Origin: Gorsachius magnificus
Lineage: Eukaryota; Chordata; Aves; Pelecaniformes; Ardeidae
Assembly (NCBI GenBank): GCA_034008185.1
Contig: CM067082.1
Coordinates: forward strand, 10,462,984-10,526,983
Reading direction: 5' to 3'
Length of the DNA: 64,000 bases
Below the pieces are notes generated by a model. That model made no database searches. It had not been told where the DNA came from and saw nothing but the letters and a program-made list of their open reading frames with translations. The number at the start of each line of letters is the position of its first letter. The first letter of the stretch is position 1. The translations under genes and the position numbers were made by a program. Below are positions 36,547-48,147 of this stretch, piece after piece.

Positions 36547-37408
36547 CAGAGGCAGTGTCACAATCTGGGAATAGCTTCACCAGTTCACCAGCCCTCCTCA
36601 CAGCAAGAAGGAAAGGGTGGTTGGGGCAGATGCCAATAGGAAAACATCTGGCACAACACCTGGCAGGGCTACAAGGTGGGGATGTGGGTGGCTACATCCT
36701 CCTGAAGGGGGCCTCAGCTTTCAAAAGACTGGGAAACATTTCTCAGGACTGTGCAAGAGTAGTTTGACAGTAACAGTGCAATGTAGTCTATGCAGAGTCT
36801 CCAAAATAGCTGCTCACGTTTCTTCTCTCCATCCTCTTGGCAAGGATATCCAGATGCTGATTTCACTGAAGTCAGCAGATTTCATATGCCTTTCTCTGTT
36901 TCCTGTGAAATGCAGTTCCTGTCTTTGTCTTTCTCTCTCCTTAATTAATTCTGCATCATCCAACTGCCTCTGTTGGTATTCCTGATTTTTAATGTTCTTA
37001 GATTTATATGGTTTTCAATGATAATCCTTAAAACTAAACTTTATAGCTATCTATTTAATCCATTTTTCTGCCTCCTTTCCTTTTCATCTGTTAATATGAT
37101 TCTCTCCCTCCTTAATTTTCTGCAGGCTGCCAATGCCAAAACAAAGCTAGTCTTATTACTCTGGTCATACATTTTTAATGAGGGTTTTTTTTCATGCTCA
37201 CTATTCCATTTTTTGTGAATAGATTTCCATTTTTCTTTCATCTATTATTATTTATAAAGCTTTCTCACAGGTCTCCCTGCTGAGACTCTTTGACAGTGTG
37301 TCTCAGAGAAGTAGAACTTTAGCTGGCCACAGAAAAGACGGTTCCAGTGCACAACCTGGCTGTTTTCACTTGTTTGTTGGAACCTCAAGCTCTCAATACT
37401 GCATCTTC

Positions 37409-37795
37409 ATAGAATAGAATCATAGAATCATTTCATTGGAAAAGACCTTTAAGATCATTGAGTCCAACTGTACCTGTGAACTATTAAACCAGGTCACTAA
37501 GCACCTCACCCACCTGTCTTTTAAATACCTCCAGGGATGGGGACTTGACCACATCCCTGGGTAGCCCCTTCCAGTGTCTGACAATTCCTTCAATGAAGAA
37601 GTTTTTCCTAATATCTAATCTAGACCGCCCCTGGTGCAACTTGAGGCCATTTCTTCTTGTCCTATCATTTGTTACCTGGGAGAAGAGACCAACACCCGCC
37701 TTGAAACAACCTCCTTTCAGGTAGCTGTAAATGGCAATAAGGTCTCCCCTCAGCCTCCTCTTCTCCACACTAAACAACCCCAGTTGTTTACTTCA
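37409..37795 (-). mobile_element. CR1 LINE 3' end, antisense
   Basis: The tail antisense (ATAGAATCATAGAATCATTT) lies at 37415-37434. It is followed by the 3' UTR and the last roughly 95 codons of ORF2 on the minus strand. That protein text includes [43 protein letters not shown] and [10 protein letters not shown], which align with the C-terminus of the copy at 16714-17683 but retain the DIRKNFF part that copy lacks. The frame is open from 37777 to 37484 on the minus strand. It is truncated upstream near the ELGLFS motif. It faces another CR1 3' end of opposite orientation. Confidence 0.92.
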
Positions 37796-37915
37796 CTCAG
37801 GCTCAGTTTCTTGCTGGAGGTAGCTCAGGTGCAGCCAGCTCAGAAGAGTGTCAGAGTGTGTGTGTCTCTGCATCCATTGCACAGCTACACCCCCATAGCA
37901 TTAGTCTTAGAGATC

Positions 37916-38427
37916 TTTTGGTCCTTGTTGGGCCCTTCACTGCAGAAAAGACATTGCATTGCTGGAACGTGTCTGGAGGAGAGCAACAAAGCTGGTGAGC
38001 GGTCTGGAGCACAAGTCTTATGAGGAGCGGCTGAGGGAACTGGGGTTGTTCAGCCTGGAGAAGAGGCTGAGGGGAGATCTTATTTCCCTCTATGACTACC
38101 TGAAAGGAGGTGGTAGTGAGGTGGGTGTTGGTCTCTTCTCCCAGGTAACAAATGATAGGACAAGAAGAAATGGCCCCAAGTTGTGCCAGGGCAGGTTTAG
38201 GTTGGACATTAAGAAAAATTTTTTCACCAAAAGGGTTGTTAAGTATTGGAACGGGCTGCCCAGGGAAGTGGTTGAGTAACCATCCTTGGAGGTGACTTCT
38301 TTTAAATAAAGAAGGGTAGATGTGATGCTTAGGGACATGGTTTAGTGGTGGAATGGCAGTGTTAGGTTAACAGTTGAACTTGATGATCTTAAAGGTCTTT
38401 TCCAATCTAAACAATTCTATTATTCTA
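37916..38427 (+). mobile_element. CR1 LINE 3' end, sense
   Basis: Starts at TTTTGGTCCTTGTTGGGCCC (the WTLHYRKDIE region), continues with [58 protein letters not shown], and ends with 'TTCCAATCTAAACAATTCTA' and TTATTCTA. The 106-codon open piece at 37959-38279 ends in a stop within the usual [10 protein letters not shown] segment. It is of the same subfamily as the adjacent antisense copy, from which it is separated by about 120 bp, so the two could base-pair over roughly 380 bp. Confidence 0.92.
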
Positions 38428-41049
38428 ATCCTGAGGCTCATTGGTGTCAGCAAAGATGGAAATCCCCACTGTCCCTCAACCTCCACAACCGTATAGCATC
38501 TGGAGCTGCTTTCATAACTAGATGCTTTTTTTCAAGCAGCATTGCATAGACCACCACTCTGTCAGCTTTTCTGCCTCTGTTAGACATGGTTACTCCAAGA
38601 ACATTTTTTGCATGGTGCCTCTATACCTTCCGTTCAAGCCTAGTTTATGTCATTTAGTATTTTGGTTATGAACCTCTGGATCTCTGGTTTACTCTTTCCC
38701 AAGAAGCCTGTAAAAGCATTTGTCTTCAAAGTCCTTGGAAGGAGTCATTTCCCCATTATGATTCCGTCGCTTTTTGTTTCCATACTTGTCTGCAGTCAAG
38801 AAGGTGCAAACTCTTTGGATTCTGGCTATTCTTGCATTTCAGACAAAGTAAGTAGCAGTCTTTTCAGGTGGACAGAAGGCTTCACCTTTCCCCGCCAGGA
38901 AAGAACCTGATTAAAAAGTCTTTTTTTTTTCTTCTTCTTCTTCCACCACTTTTGTGCTCAAATATTCCATTGCACAAAGATCAAAGAAATTGGCCAGAAA
39001 ACTTGAAATATGTCACCTTCATCAGGACCTTTCTTTAGCAGCTAGGGCCAAACCCCCTGGTTTGTCAGTCATTTTCATTACTCTAACACAGTACTATTTA
39101 ATCTAATTCAAAACCCCAGATCTAATTTTGAGGGTCCTCCATGGATCATGGTTAGCCTATATCACATATGACAACCTTACTCTCTCTTGAAAGTCTATTC
39201 AGATGGAAGGACTTATCCAAAAATTCACACTGAAGAGGCTGGGAATCCAGTCCATGGCTTCATGTTTCATGTCTATTGGACACATGGTTCAGAATATCAT
39301 CATTGTGAGCACAAATCCTCCTGCTTTGCCTCAGAAGCCATTTTAAATAGCTCAGCTTAGATGCTACACAACAACAAAAAAGAGAAGAGCAAAGGTCTAA
39401 GGAAATTCTGCAATAGTATACAAGAGAAACAAGATTCTTCAAATATATAAATATGGATTTTTCTATGTACTTTATTTCACACAAAGCATTTAACCCATAA
39501 TTTCTTAACTTCAAGTTTAAGCTATCTAGGTTGTCTTCTTGAAGTGCAATTTTACAAAATCAAGTATCTGTAAATACATTTTATGTGGGCAACAGGTTTC
39601 CTGGAAGCTGGGCAAAAATGTTATAGGAAGAGAACATTCTCACAGTATTTTTATTTTTTTAAAAGAAAACTAAAGTTTCTGGAAAATTTTGCAAGTACAC
39701 AGTAAATCTGGCTGCTCTGTTGGCTTCCTCTTCCAAATTCCACAGTGATACGGAGGACTTTGTACACAATAGTGGCTGACATTTGAATAGCTTGCAAGAG
39801 GTTTTACTGTTAGCATCGCAGCCTCAAACACCCAGCAGTATTTCCATTCCCCAAAAAAATGTTTAGAAGGAAAATAATTCAGAATTGAGTTGTCTGGAAT
39901 TATTTTTGGCCTGAACTTAAATCACCTTTGGCATTAAACATGCCTTTCATTTTGGCACTTGAACTTTGCTCAAGGAGATGGGGAAGAGCACAGGCACGGT
40001 GCCATGTTTCAGAACAAAATACCCATTTCACATTACGTTCCCACTGCCTGTATCTAATTGCATGTGAATATCTGACAGGAAATGGAATAGGATACTCAGC
40101 ATTCAATGCTTTTAGGAAACAGATAATCAGTAAATTGCTCTTTGCTATAGTTAAAGGAACGATTGTTTTACTGGACTGACCAAAACCAAATTGCACCAGG
40201 GATGCCAAAGATGACTGACAATCTGTACCCTACTGGATGAAAATGGGATTATTCTTTCATTTTTTTTTTCAGTTTTTGCTACATTTCTTTCCCTAGTATG
40301 ATATTCTCTCCTTGTATGTGCATGTTTGTTAAGGCAAAAAATTTTAACTTCAAATGGTGTTAAGATAATCAGCTGTTGTGTACAGTTTTTGCTTATTCCC
40401 CAGCCAGGATAATGTTATTTATAACAAAATATCAGGGTTGAGCCTACATTACAGAAATTAACTGTATTCTTAATGATCGTTTTCCAGCCTTTGAGACAGA
40501 AAGAGGCTTTGCGTTTTTTGAGCATCTTGAGACAGTGATCTATTTGAATAATGGTAATCAAGTGGTCCAAAGACATGTGAAACTTTCTTTTTTCTTTTCC
40601 TTTTCTCTTTTTTCTTTTGCATGCTTCCCTGATAAAGAAATGAGGGGAAAGAATCCTTCTGAAAAAGAAGTTTTCCAAGGAGATACAATATTCTTAACCT
40701 CTACCTAACGGCAACTGTTAATGATCTTCCTATGAAACTTTCCCCTAAGCAAGTTTCCTCTAGGCCATTCTAGTGTGGTTGGTGACTCCACATTCAAGTA
40801 CAAGGCTTCTTATATGGGCACATTCAACCATTGCTCAGGGTGATGGGATCAAAAAGGTTGTGATTGGGTCCTCACAGGTCCATGATTGACCTACTTGATC
40901 TTTCCTTCCATATTTCACCAGAGATCATACTCCCACCTAGCTCAATAAATTACAGAAATAATTGAAGTGATTTTTTGCTATTGTCCTTGCAGAGTATCAG
41001 AAAAAAAGAAGTGCATCGGCTGGATGGCAACTGTTCTTGTCTTCTTTAC
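38428..41049. other. No recognisable gene; unique sequence with a long pyrimidine tract
   Basis: A weak splice-bounded segment (38796-38847) is described among the findings. A polypyrimidine tract lies at 40583-40619. The overlapping open frames around 39900-40208 on both strands match nothing known to me. Confidence 0.5.
40583..40619. repeat. Polypyrimidine tract
   Basis: 37 consecutive C/T bases, mostly T with single C interruptions. No exon follows it closely, so it is probably simple sequence. Confidence 0.8.
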
Positions 41050-41120
41050 ACAACACGGTCTGCAAGTGGCGCAGATGTCGTTGGAGTGGATGTGGTTTGT
41101 GTACCCACCGCGGTCCCAGC
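41050..41120 (-). CDS. Candidate internal coding exon, gene unknown
   Basis: On the minus strand this 71-bp segment is preceded by TTTCCTAG and followed by GTAAAG, both usable splice signals. Read with a two-base carry-over it gives 23 codons, including the string GYTNHIHSNDICATCRP, and 14 of these end in C (GAC, CGC, TAC, AAC, CAC, ATC, CAC, TCC and others). That is typical of conserved vertebrate coding exons and unlike the surrounding sequence. It holds five CpGs in 71 bp within a CpG-poor neighbourhood. Against this, the acceptor's pyrimidine tract is short, one other minus frame is also open across it, and I recognise neither the peptide nor a second exon. It could equally be a CpG-rich regulatory element. 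Confidence 0.3.
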
Positions 41121-41573
41121 CTAGGAAACGTACAACTGTTTTCTTGGAGAGTCATCAGGACTTGTCATTTTGCCCAGTGTGGTTTTGTTAGTGTTCATCA
41201 CATTAAAATATAAAACACCTATTAAGGAGCAAAATTCTAATTGAATGATACAGCTAGGTAGGAAAATTCAGAGATGAGCCCAGGGGACAATTTGAATAGC
41301 TTTTGCAGTTCTAAATCATTTCCCTTATAATGAGAAAAGGAAACATGAGGAAAATTGTGTGAATATCTAAGAAATATATTACATACAACTTTAAATAAGG
41401 CTTGTGGGCAGCGAGATTGTATTTTACTTCGTACATTCCTGCATGAGAGAAATAAAATCTTTATTTTAGAAAGCAGAGGTGCAATTTAGATTAAACCATT
41501 TGAAGACTGATGTGCCAGATGACAATGAATTTAATGACACTTTACAGTCTTTGGCATCTCTAACAGTAGGATA

Positions 41574-41712
41574 GCAAAGCACTTCATTAAACTTTACAAT
41601 GCCCCTGCCAGATATTGCTATTAGAGATAACTAAAAGGAAGGTGGCTTGCCCAAGGTAGCACTACATTGGCAATAAACCTCAGAAGTCTGAGGTTTATTC
41701 CATGGTCTAACT
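41574..41712 (-). repeat. MIR-like SINE, antisense
   Basis: The plus strand reads 'GCAAAGCACTTCATTAAACT' and TTACAATGCCCCTGCCAG, then a TATTGCTATTA block. 'GGTGGCTTGCCCAAGGTAGC' and AGAAGTCTGAGG..CATGGTCTAAC follow. This is collinear with antisense MIR (AAGCGCTTTACA.., TACTATTATTA.., AACTTGCCCAAGGTCAC.., CTCTAACCACT). It is old, with several indels. Confidence 0.6.
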
Positions 41713-42463
41713 ATAAAACCTGAACTATGTCAGCCTGGTCCCTCACCCTGGAGTTTGGCAGCATTGTCAAACCTGCACATCACGGTGTATATGGTGGCTG
41801 ACTCCTGCAATCATACCTTGTTGCCACCTCCATCTTCAGCCAAGTTGGTGTGCCTGTTTGCTTTCTAAACACCATCTCAGCCGGATTTTTGTGGATAAGG
41901 ACAACATCAAGTTCAGCAGACCCCATCTGATGTATGATTGCATGGCAGCTAAGAGACCGTGTTGCTGCACAGAGTGAGAACACTGGCTTTTTCTAGTAGG
42001 AGCAACAAACAGAAGCAGCTCTGAAAAATGATACAGATGTCCATTTGTTTTTTAAAGATACATTAATCTTTCAGAAAAGGGTTTCTGAAGTTGCATTTGG
42101 ACTTGGCGTTCATTAACATCCCATATTGCTAATTGATTTTTCTGACCTTCCCAGCCCATATGAAAACAGGGTGGCTGGGCTGCTGAGGGAAAGTACTGTT
42201 TGCTACCACAAGAGCCGCATGGCCGGCAGCCAGCAGCACAATTACACCACATGCCTGGAATGATAATTGAGATATTGCTCCCTTCTCTACTTTTAACCTT
42301 GATATTAGCACTGATGCAGCCTTCGCTTGACAGAGTGGCAGATAAGATGGGCCACAAAGATTTACTAGGAAGGCACTATATGGAAGGTTCTCAGAAGGCC
42401 ACCGCAGTGAGAGTCCACTTGGGTTCACCTGATGATGGATTGCCTCTGGAGAAAAGAAGATAA

Positions 42464-42555
42464 ATTGTTGTTGTTATTCTTCTTATTAATTATTACTGTT
42501 GCTGCTCCTGCTGTTACTGCTGCTACTACTGCTGCTATGACTATTATTACTTGCT
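42464..42555. repeat. Imperfect triplet tract (TTG/CTG/ACT/ATT)
   Basis: About 30 triplets of the form NTG, TAT, ACT or ATT in one register, including CTGCTGCTACTACTGCTGCT. It is not inside an exon that I can identify. Impure triplet tracts of this sort are usually stable. Confidence 0.75.
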
Positions 42556-42930
42556 GCATCCAAGAAGGATCTGGGAGGTGCTAAGGTGGTAGTTTCTACT
42601 AAGCAGGGAGCGGGATGGAGAGGAACATCTTGGCCCAGGAGGAAGATCTACCATTTTTCACTCCTCCCTTGCTCTTTGTACAGCTTTTCCAGCCTCTCCC
42701 ACAGTTCTGTTTCAGTTTTTTGCCTTCTCACATTCCCATTTGCCTGTAGCCTGACCTCCACCCCTCATCACTGGGGCTGCAAAACTCCTGGGAAGCCCGA
42801 GGATCATTCCAGAAGTTGGATTTGCAACAAGGAATGAAGTCCTGAGATGAAAATTGAAATCATCAGTGGGCCACCAGCAAAGAATTTGGCAGCATCTTTC
42901 CCTGGGAATGGGACCCTTTGGAGATCTGTG

Positions 42931-43045
42931 GTTCTCAAATCTGTACAGCGCATAATGAGAGACAATCCCTCTACTCAAAAAAATCTACAGTCTAAGCTAC
43001 AGAGGGGAGGACAAAGAATGGGAAATACACACTGGGCAATGATAA
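42931..43045 (-). repeat. MIR-related amniote SINE fragment, antisense
   Basis: 'TGTACAGCGCATAATGAGAG' is followed by 'ACAATCCCTCTACTCAAAAA', 'ATCTACAGTCTAAGCTACAG' and AGGGGAGGACAAAGAATGGG. This resembles the common amniote SINE text 'GAGACAGTCCCTGCCCCAAA', GAGCTTACAGTCTAA.. and GACAAAGGGTGGGA. I believe this is the MIR1_Amn type, from memory. Confidence 0.5.
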
Positions 43046-43972
43046 TCAAAGATACAAAATGAGATTCATCAAGAAAGAAAAAGATTTGCTTTAAAATCAG
43101 AAATGAGGCAGAGGGGCGTAAACAGCGGTAAGATTGCAAAGCCTTTCATATAGATCCAGACTGAAACCAGATTCGCCCGTTTTAGTATTCCTAATTTTCA
43201 GAGGGATTTTTTTCTCGTGTTTTGCGGTTTTTTTGTTTTGGTTTGGTTTGATTTGTTGCAGGGTTTTGTTTGGATTTTTTTTGGTGCAGAAACCCCAGAT
43301 TGGTTCCTTTTTAATTTTTACTTTTCTTCAGGCAGAATATTTTGCCTTTTAGGTAATGAGATTATTTTTCCAGTAAATCCCCAAGGTTTTCCTATCTTTA
43401 GGTTTAATATGTGTGAAAACTACTTCTACATTAGTTTAACTCTTCTATTCTCCTTAGTGGATGCTTTTATCAACATTTTACACCTTTAACGCACATCTCA
43501 TGAGTACCAGGCTGGTAATTTTAAGCCCAATTTTACCATAAGAAGTCAGTCCAAATTTAATAATAAAATAACTTAATAACCATACACACATAACCAGCTG
43601 AAAAAAGCCTCTGAGGCAACATGAGTCATAATGATCCATTACTGTCCTTTGCTTTTTTCCTCTTCTGCCTTCCACAATTAAATCCTAATGGTCATGAAGA
43701 GATTCTCTGGGGCTTTTTCACAATGTAATTTTTCTCAAAAGCATCTACAATTGCTCGTGTGGTATTGTTCAAAACACACAAATAAGCTGCCCCATCCAAT
43801 ATTCTAAAAGTAGGATTTTACTGCCAGTTGGAGCAGGTTTAAAGTGCTCTTTACCAATTACTGTTTGAGAGAGGCCAGGGAAGAGATGTTTATAGAGATG
43901 TACTGCACTGAAGGGGGGACGCAGCCACAAACTTCATGGGGACTCTGCAGCTTTGCTTCCGTCTCCCGTCAG

Positions 43973-43996
43973 ACTGAGCACTGCACTGAGCACTGG
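43973..43996. repeat. 12-bp near-perfect tandem duplication
   Basis: ACTGAGCACTGC at 43973-43984 is followed by ACTGAGCACTGG at 43985-43996, 11 of 12 identical. It lies in a small CpG cluster (43919-44025). Confidence 0.8.
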
Positions 43997-44862
43997 CGAT
44001 CGAAAGATTAAATCGCGTTAAACAACTACCTTTTCTTCCTTTTATTCTCTCTCCCCAGGAAATTTTGTAGAGATCAAGGCATGCAGATCACATTTGGGGA
44101 CATCTCTGGTTTTGCCCTGGGGTTCAGGGCAGTTACTACAAAGACGTGATCTCTCAGCTACCTCCTGACTCCTTCTCTCCCTGTCTCATCTCTGCTCGGC
44201 TTCAGAAGCTGTAAATTTCCATGCCCAAATCACAAGAGCTGAGTGAGGATAGCTGATTTGGCCACTCCTATTGGAAAAAAAGAAAGGGGGAAGGAATATT
44301 AAAACCACATCCAATAAATACGATGCCAATGTCAATTAATTAGGGAGAGCGAATACTTCTGAGTTGTCCACATAGAGCAGCACTGGTTTAGTGATAATTT
44401 TTTCTTCTTTAAATAATCAAAACCAAAGTGTTGAGATTTCTGGATGGGATATGAAGGAAAGTTCAGGGGTTTAAATGCATATAAAAAGAGGAAATTCAAC
44501 ATTCTTATGGACCTAGTCTGGCATAACACGCATAGCTCAGTTCAGTATAAGCACAGGAGTTCAAGTTCAGACTGACACTCTATGCTTCGCTCATCATTGC
44601 TGCTCTCACAAAGCCACAGCCTACCAGCTCTTCTGCAATACTGCCAATCTCAATGGTTTTTTATTACAACTCACATTATTTCATTTTTTTTCTTAAAGAC
44701 CCTGCTCCTGGAAACATGCATTGCACAAGAATCTCAGCTTTCTCTTGAAGAAAATTAAGTTTCCAGACCTCACTGTTTCAGGACAGGCTTGGAAAACATG
44801 AATCTTAGTCAAACCTAAAAGCCTCAGAAACCAGAAGGAAGCTCAGAAGAATCAAACGATCT

Positions 44863-44897
44863 CTCTTTCTCTCTTTTTTTTTCTTTTTTTTTTTTTT
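44863..44897. repeat. Polypyrimidine / poly-T tract
   Basis: CTCTCTTTCTCTC followed by T9-C-T14. Confidence 0.85.
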
Positions 44898-47800
44898 AAC
44901 ACCTTCTTGCTTTTAATCCTGTCACATAATTGTTCTGATACCTGACTCATGATTTCTGAGCGACCAAGGCTGGCAGCCCAGCTTCGCAGGATGGGGAGGT
45001 TTGCCAGTGAGGAGCCTAACAGTTCCCAGCGAGAGGTGAAATGAACACATAAGTATCCCTGAGCTATGCAAAACTTCAGTCCTTGGAGATGACTCCTTAC
45101 ATGGTTTGAATCCAAATGTCAGGCTGTGCCTACTTACGGCTTCCCTCCAGGCTGCCTTCCCCTTTGGTGTCCAATTGCATGAGCTGGGCAGGAAGGCTCT
45201 GTAAATATTTAGCAAATGCACCTGAGTCAAGAACCTCGTCTATGTAATCATTAAAGAGAGAGACAGAGGCCTCTCCAGGATGTAAATCAAATTACTTTCT
45301 GGAGATGCTTCCCTTGTCTGCAGAGGAAGCCTTCTGATGACCATGATTCTAATCTAAGCATATTAATAAAGTGCTTAAACTCAGGTTGAATGAATCCAGG
45401 CTGAATCCTCATGTCTTCAACAGGTACCTCTTGGAAAAGTGAGGACTGCAGAGATCCTTACTGTGATCATGGAGTGATTCTGCAACTAAAAGACAGGTCT
45501 TAAGAAGTGGCTACCTGTGAGTACCTCACAGAAGACTGTAGATAATCCACCACTCAACATCCATATCTCAATTTTAAAGTGTGTCATATGGACGAAAATA
45601 TCTGCCAGGTTCATCCCTTGTGCCTGCAGGAGATTATGGTGGTATGCAAAAAAAATATTAGCTTCCTTCAGATGTACATTAACAAACACATGGGCTCCAT
45701 ACAGAGGTGCCTTTAAAAAAGTCCTTTTAATTGGGTATTTCAAACCACAAACTATTGTGGTGGTTTGAGGGGTGCACAGTATCCCTCACAGCAAGAAGCA
45801 GGGACTTTGACCCAGGGTCACTAAGATGGCAAGAATATGCTTTCTGCTACTCTCCATGAAAATATCTAAAACATCTCTTTTTGCACACACTCCTGTCAGA
45901 CTTGCTGAGTGAGCTGAATTCAGCAGCGGTTCCTTCCACACAGGCCATGCTCTGGGCAGCAGATGCAGGGGTTGACCACACTATTCTCTCCTGTTCCACC
46001 CCAAATATTTGTGGTTCCAAATACTGGAAACAAGAATCATGCATCTCTCCATGCCCAGGTCTTGGGGAGGAGAAGGTAGCGGTAGCCCTGTGGGATGTGG
46101 GTAGGTGGGAGATAAAAGGATAGCAGAAGAGGTTGCAGAAGCACAGGGACGTTTAGGAGGAGGAAGGTGGTGTGATCAGAGACAGAGGGCAATACATAGA
46201 TGCAAGCAAACAAAAACCAAGAGGCTGAACAGAAGCAGAAGCCTGAAGGTCGGAAACACCAGAATTAAAGCTGGCAGAGCAACCATAATTGGCCCCAGTG
46301 TGTATAAACTTTATGATGAGGTCTTTAATTTGATGACCACATACTATTTTTTCCACAGGGCCTAAGGATCATTCTCAGCACAGGAATTGGGTGCGGTGCT
46401 GGGCACGAAGGCTGTTGTCCCCAGCAGTCCCGCTCATATGGCAGGGGACAGCTGCAGGGACAACAGGGCAGAGCTGTGCAAGCAGCAGCAAAGATGGTCC
46501 CGCAGCTGAGGAATGCAAAGCCTCAGATCCAGCAAGGCAGGGCTCTTCCCCTGTCCTCCGACACCATGTGGGGAAATCACTGATTCCTGTATTTTCACAG
46601 CTGGTTGCTAATTGATGTTTTTCCTTGGATATGTGGCTTCATACTCCCAGGTTTAGAGAGGAACATACGCGTTTGAGGCAAGCAGGTGCTACGCTATGGG
46701 GCAACCTGATGTATGAGGCTGACCCTCCTCAAGTACCCCTCTCCATGTTACAGCAGGCTTTGGACAATTAGGTCCTTCTAGTAAACCCTCATAGAAGCAC
46801 CAGAGAAAAGTAGTATTTTCAAGCTTCTTGAAGCCTGGAAGGTGCACCTTCAGTACTGGGGCCACAAACTGCCCAGAGCAGATAAACTGTGCTGCTGGGG
46901 CTTGGCAGAGAATGAGCACAGGACCCTCATCCACACATGTACAGGTATTTGAGAAGAGGCTGCACAGCCATCGTTAACACGGGCATTACCGCCCCTTTTG
47001 TGAGCACCACCCAGCAGCAGCCACATTCCTTTAATACTGCTGGTGTGGATATAACATTAGCACAAAGCAAGTAGGAGCGGTGGGCCCCCGGCTACCTTAC
47101 AGTGCTCCCCTTGCTGCTGCTGCTGGGCTCATACGTGCCAACAGCCACTGGGTGACTTTATGGAGGTCATTACCCCAAGCCCCTGCATCTCCTCTCCTCG
47201 TATTTTGTCTCTCTTTTTTTAGACTGGTAGCTTTTAAATCAGGACTTATCCTTGCTGCCTTTTCACACAATGAGATGTGATTTTAGTCTGGGGTTTTAAG
47301 CCCTCTCATAATCCAAGGACAACCACCTAAAGTACTCCCAGGTCTTCACTATGTCACCACTGTTACAATGGTATCAGTATTGTTGTTTCCATTTTTCTGT
47401 TCAGCTCCGACATTACAGGAGCGCTCCAGATGCACACACAAGCATTCATGAAGGCGTTTTTTGCTGTCCTGAAGAGGAGTGTGTTATTTTGGACCTTCCT
47501 TTTAAGCATTAACGCAAAGAAAAAACAAAGGAGAACCAGAAAGCAAGCAAGCAGCTCACACAGCAAAACAGCTTTTGAGCAGAAATGACTCAGCCATTTT
47601 CTGCTTAGACACAAACACATACACAAAAATATCCCTGCCACATTATGCAGAAATCACCCTTATTTCAGCTGGGAAAATAAAGAGCTGCTGAAGCATTATG
47701 AAAGCCGCCGGAGCCAGCCAGCTCCTGTGCCGAATCCACCACGCTGCCCTCCCCCTCCACTCCGCTCTTCTGCAGCTTAAATCTGACCAAAAGAAAAGGG

Positions 47801-48117
47801 TTTTGAAAATCAGGAGGGGAGGGGGATCATTCCTGGCCTGAAATCAGACTTTTGCTGCCAAGTTTCAGCCAGAAGCAATTTCTTACAGCTGAGTTATAAA
47901 ACTCTGGGAAGAAAAAGAGGCTGGGAGAGAGAGAAGGGAGGGAGATGGGGGGGATTTATAATGGAAAGGCAGGCATGACCTTCGCTTCAGCAATGCTAGT
48001 GGGTGATGCTGGAGTCTTCCAGGGGCAGAACGGTCTTGCATTAAACCAAAAAGATAAAACACCTTCTGACAGCAACAAGAAAATTTCTTGAGATCTTTTC
48101 TTTCTTTCTTTCCCTCC

Positions 48118-48147
48118 TTATTTATTTATTTATTTATTTATTTATTT
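48118..48147. repeat. (TTTA)7 microsatellite
   Basis: 30 bp of perfect TTTA repeats, preceded by a CTTT-rich pyrimidine stretch (48095-48117). It is likely polymorphic in length. Confidence 0.9.

Larger units (their letters stand above)
33946..37408. other. No recognisable gene; unique sequence
   Basis: Contains a short (TA)7 run at 34074-34087, an A14 run at 34392-34405, an A22 run at 36525-36546 and a possible MIR remnant at 35425-35470. A cluster of CpGs near 35834-35930 has no exon-like structure. The 122-codon frame at 36617-36985 shows no domain. Confidence 0.55.

Noticed and set aside
41445..41480. AAATAAAATCTTTATTT as a bidirectional poly-A signal
   Set aside because: A short AT-rich palindrome of this kind is expected by chance, and no gene ends nearby on either strand.
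45755..45800. TGTGGTGGTTTGAGG resembling an LTR start
   Set aside because: The following sequence does not continue like the LTR at 28665, and no matching CA end or target duplication is found downstream.
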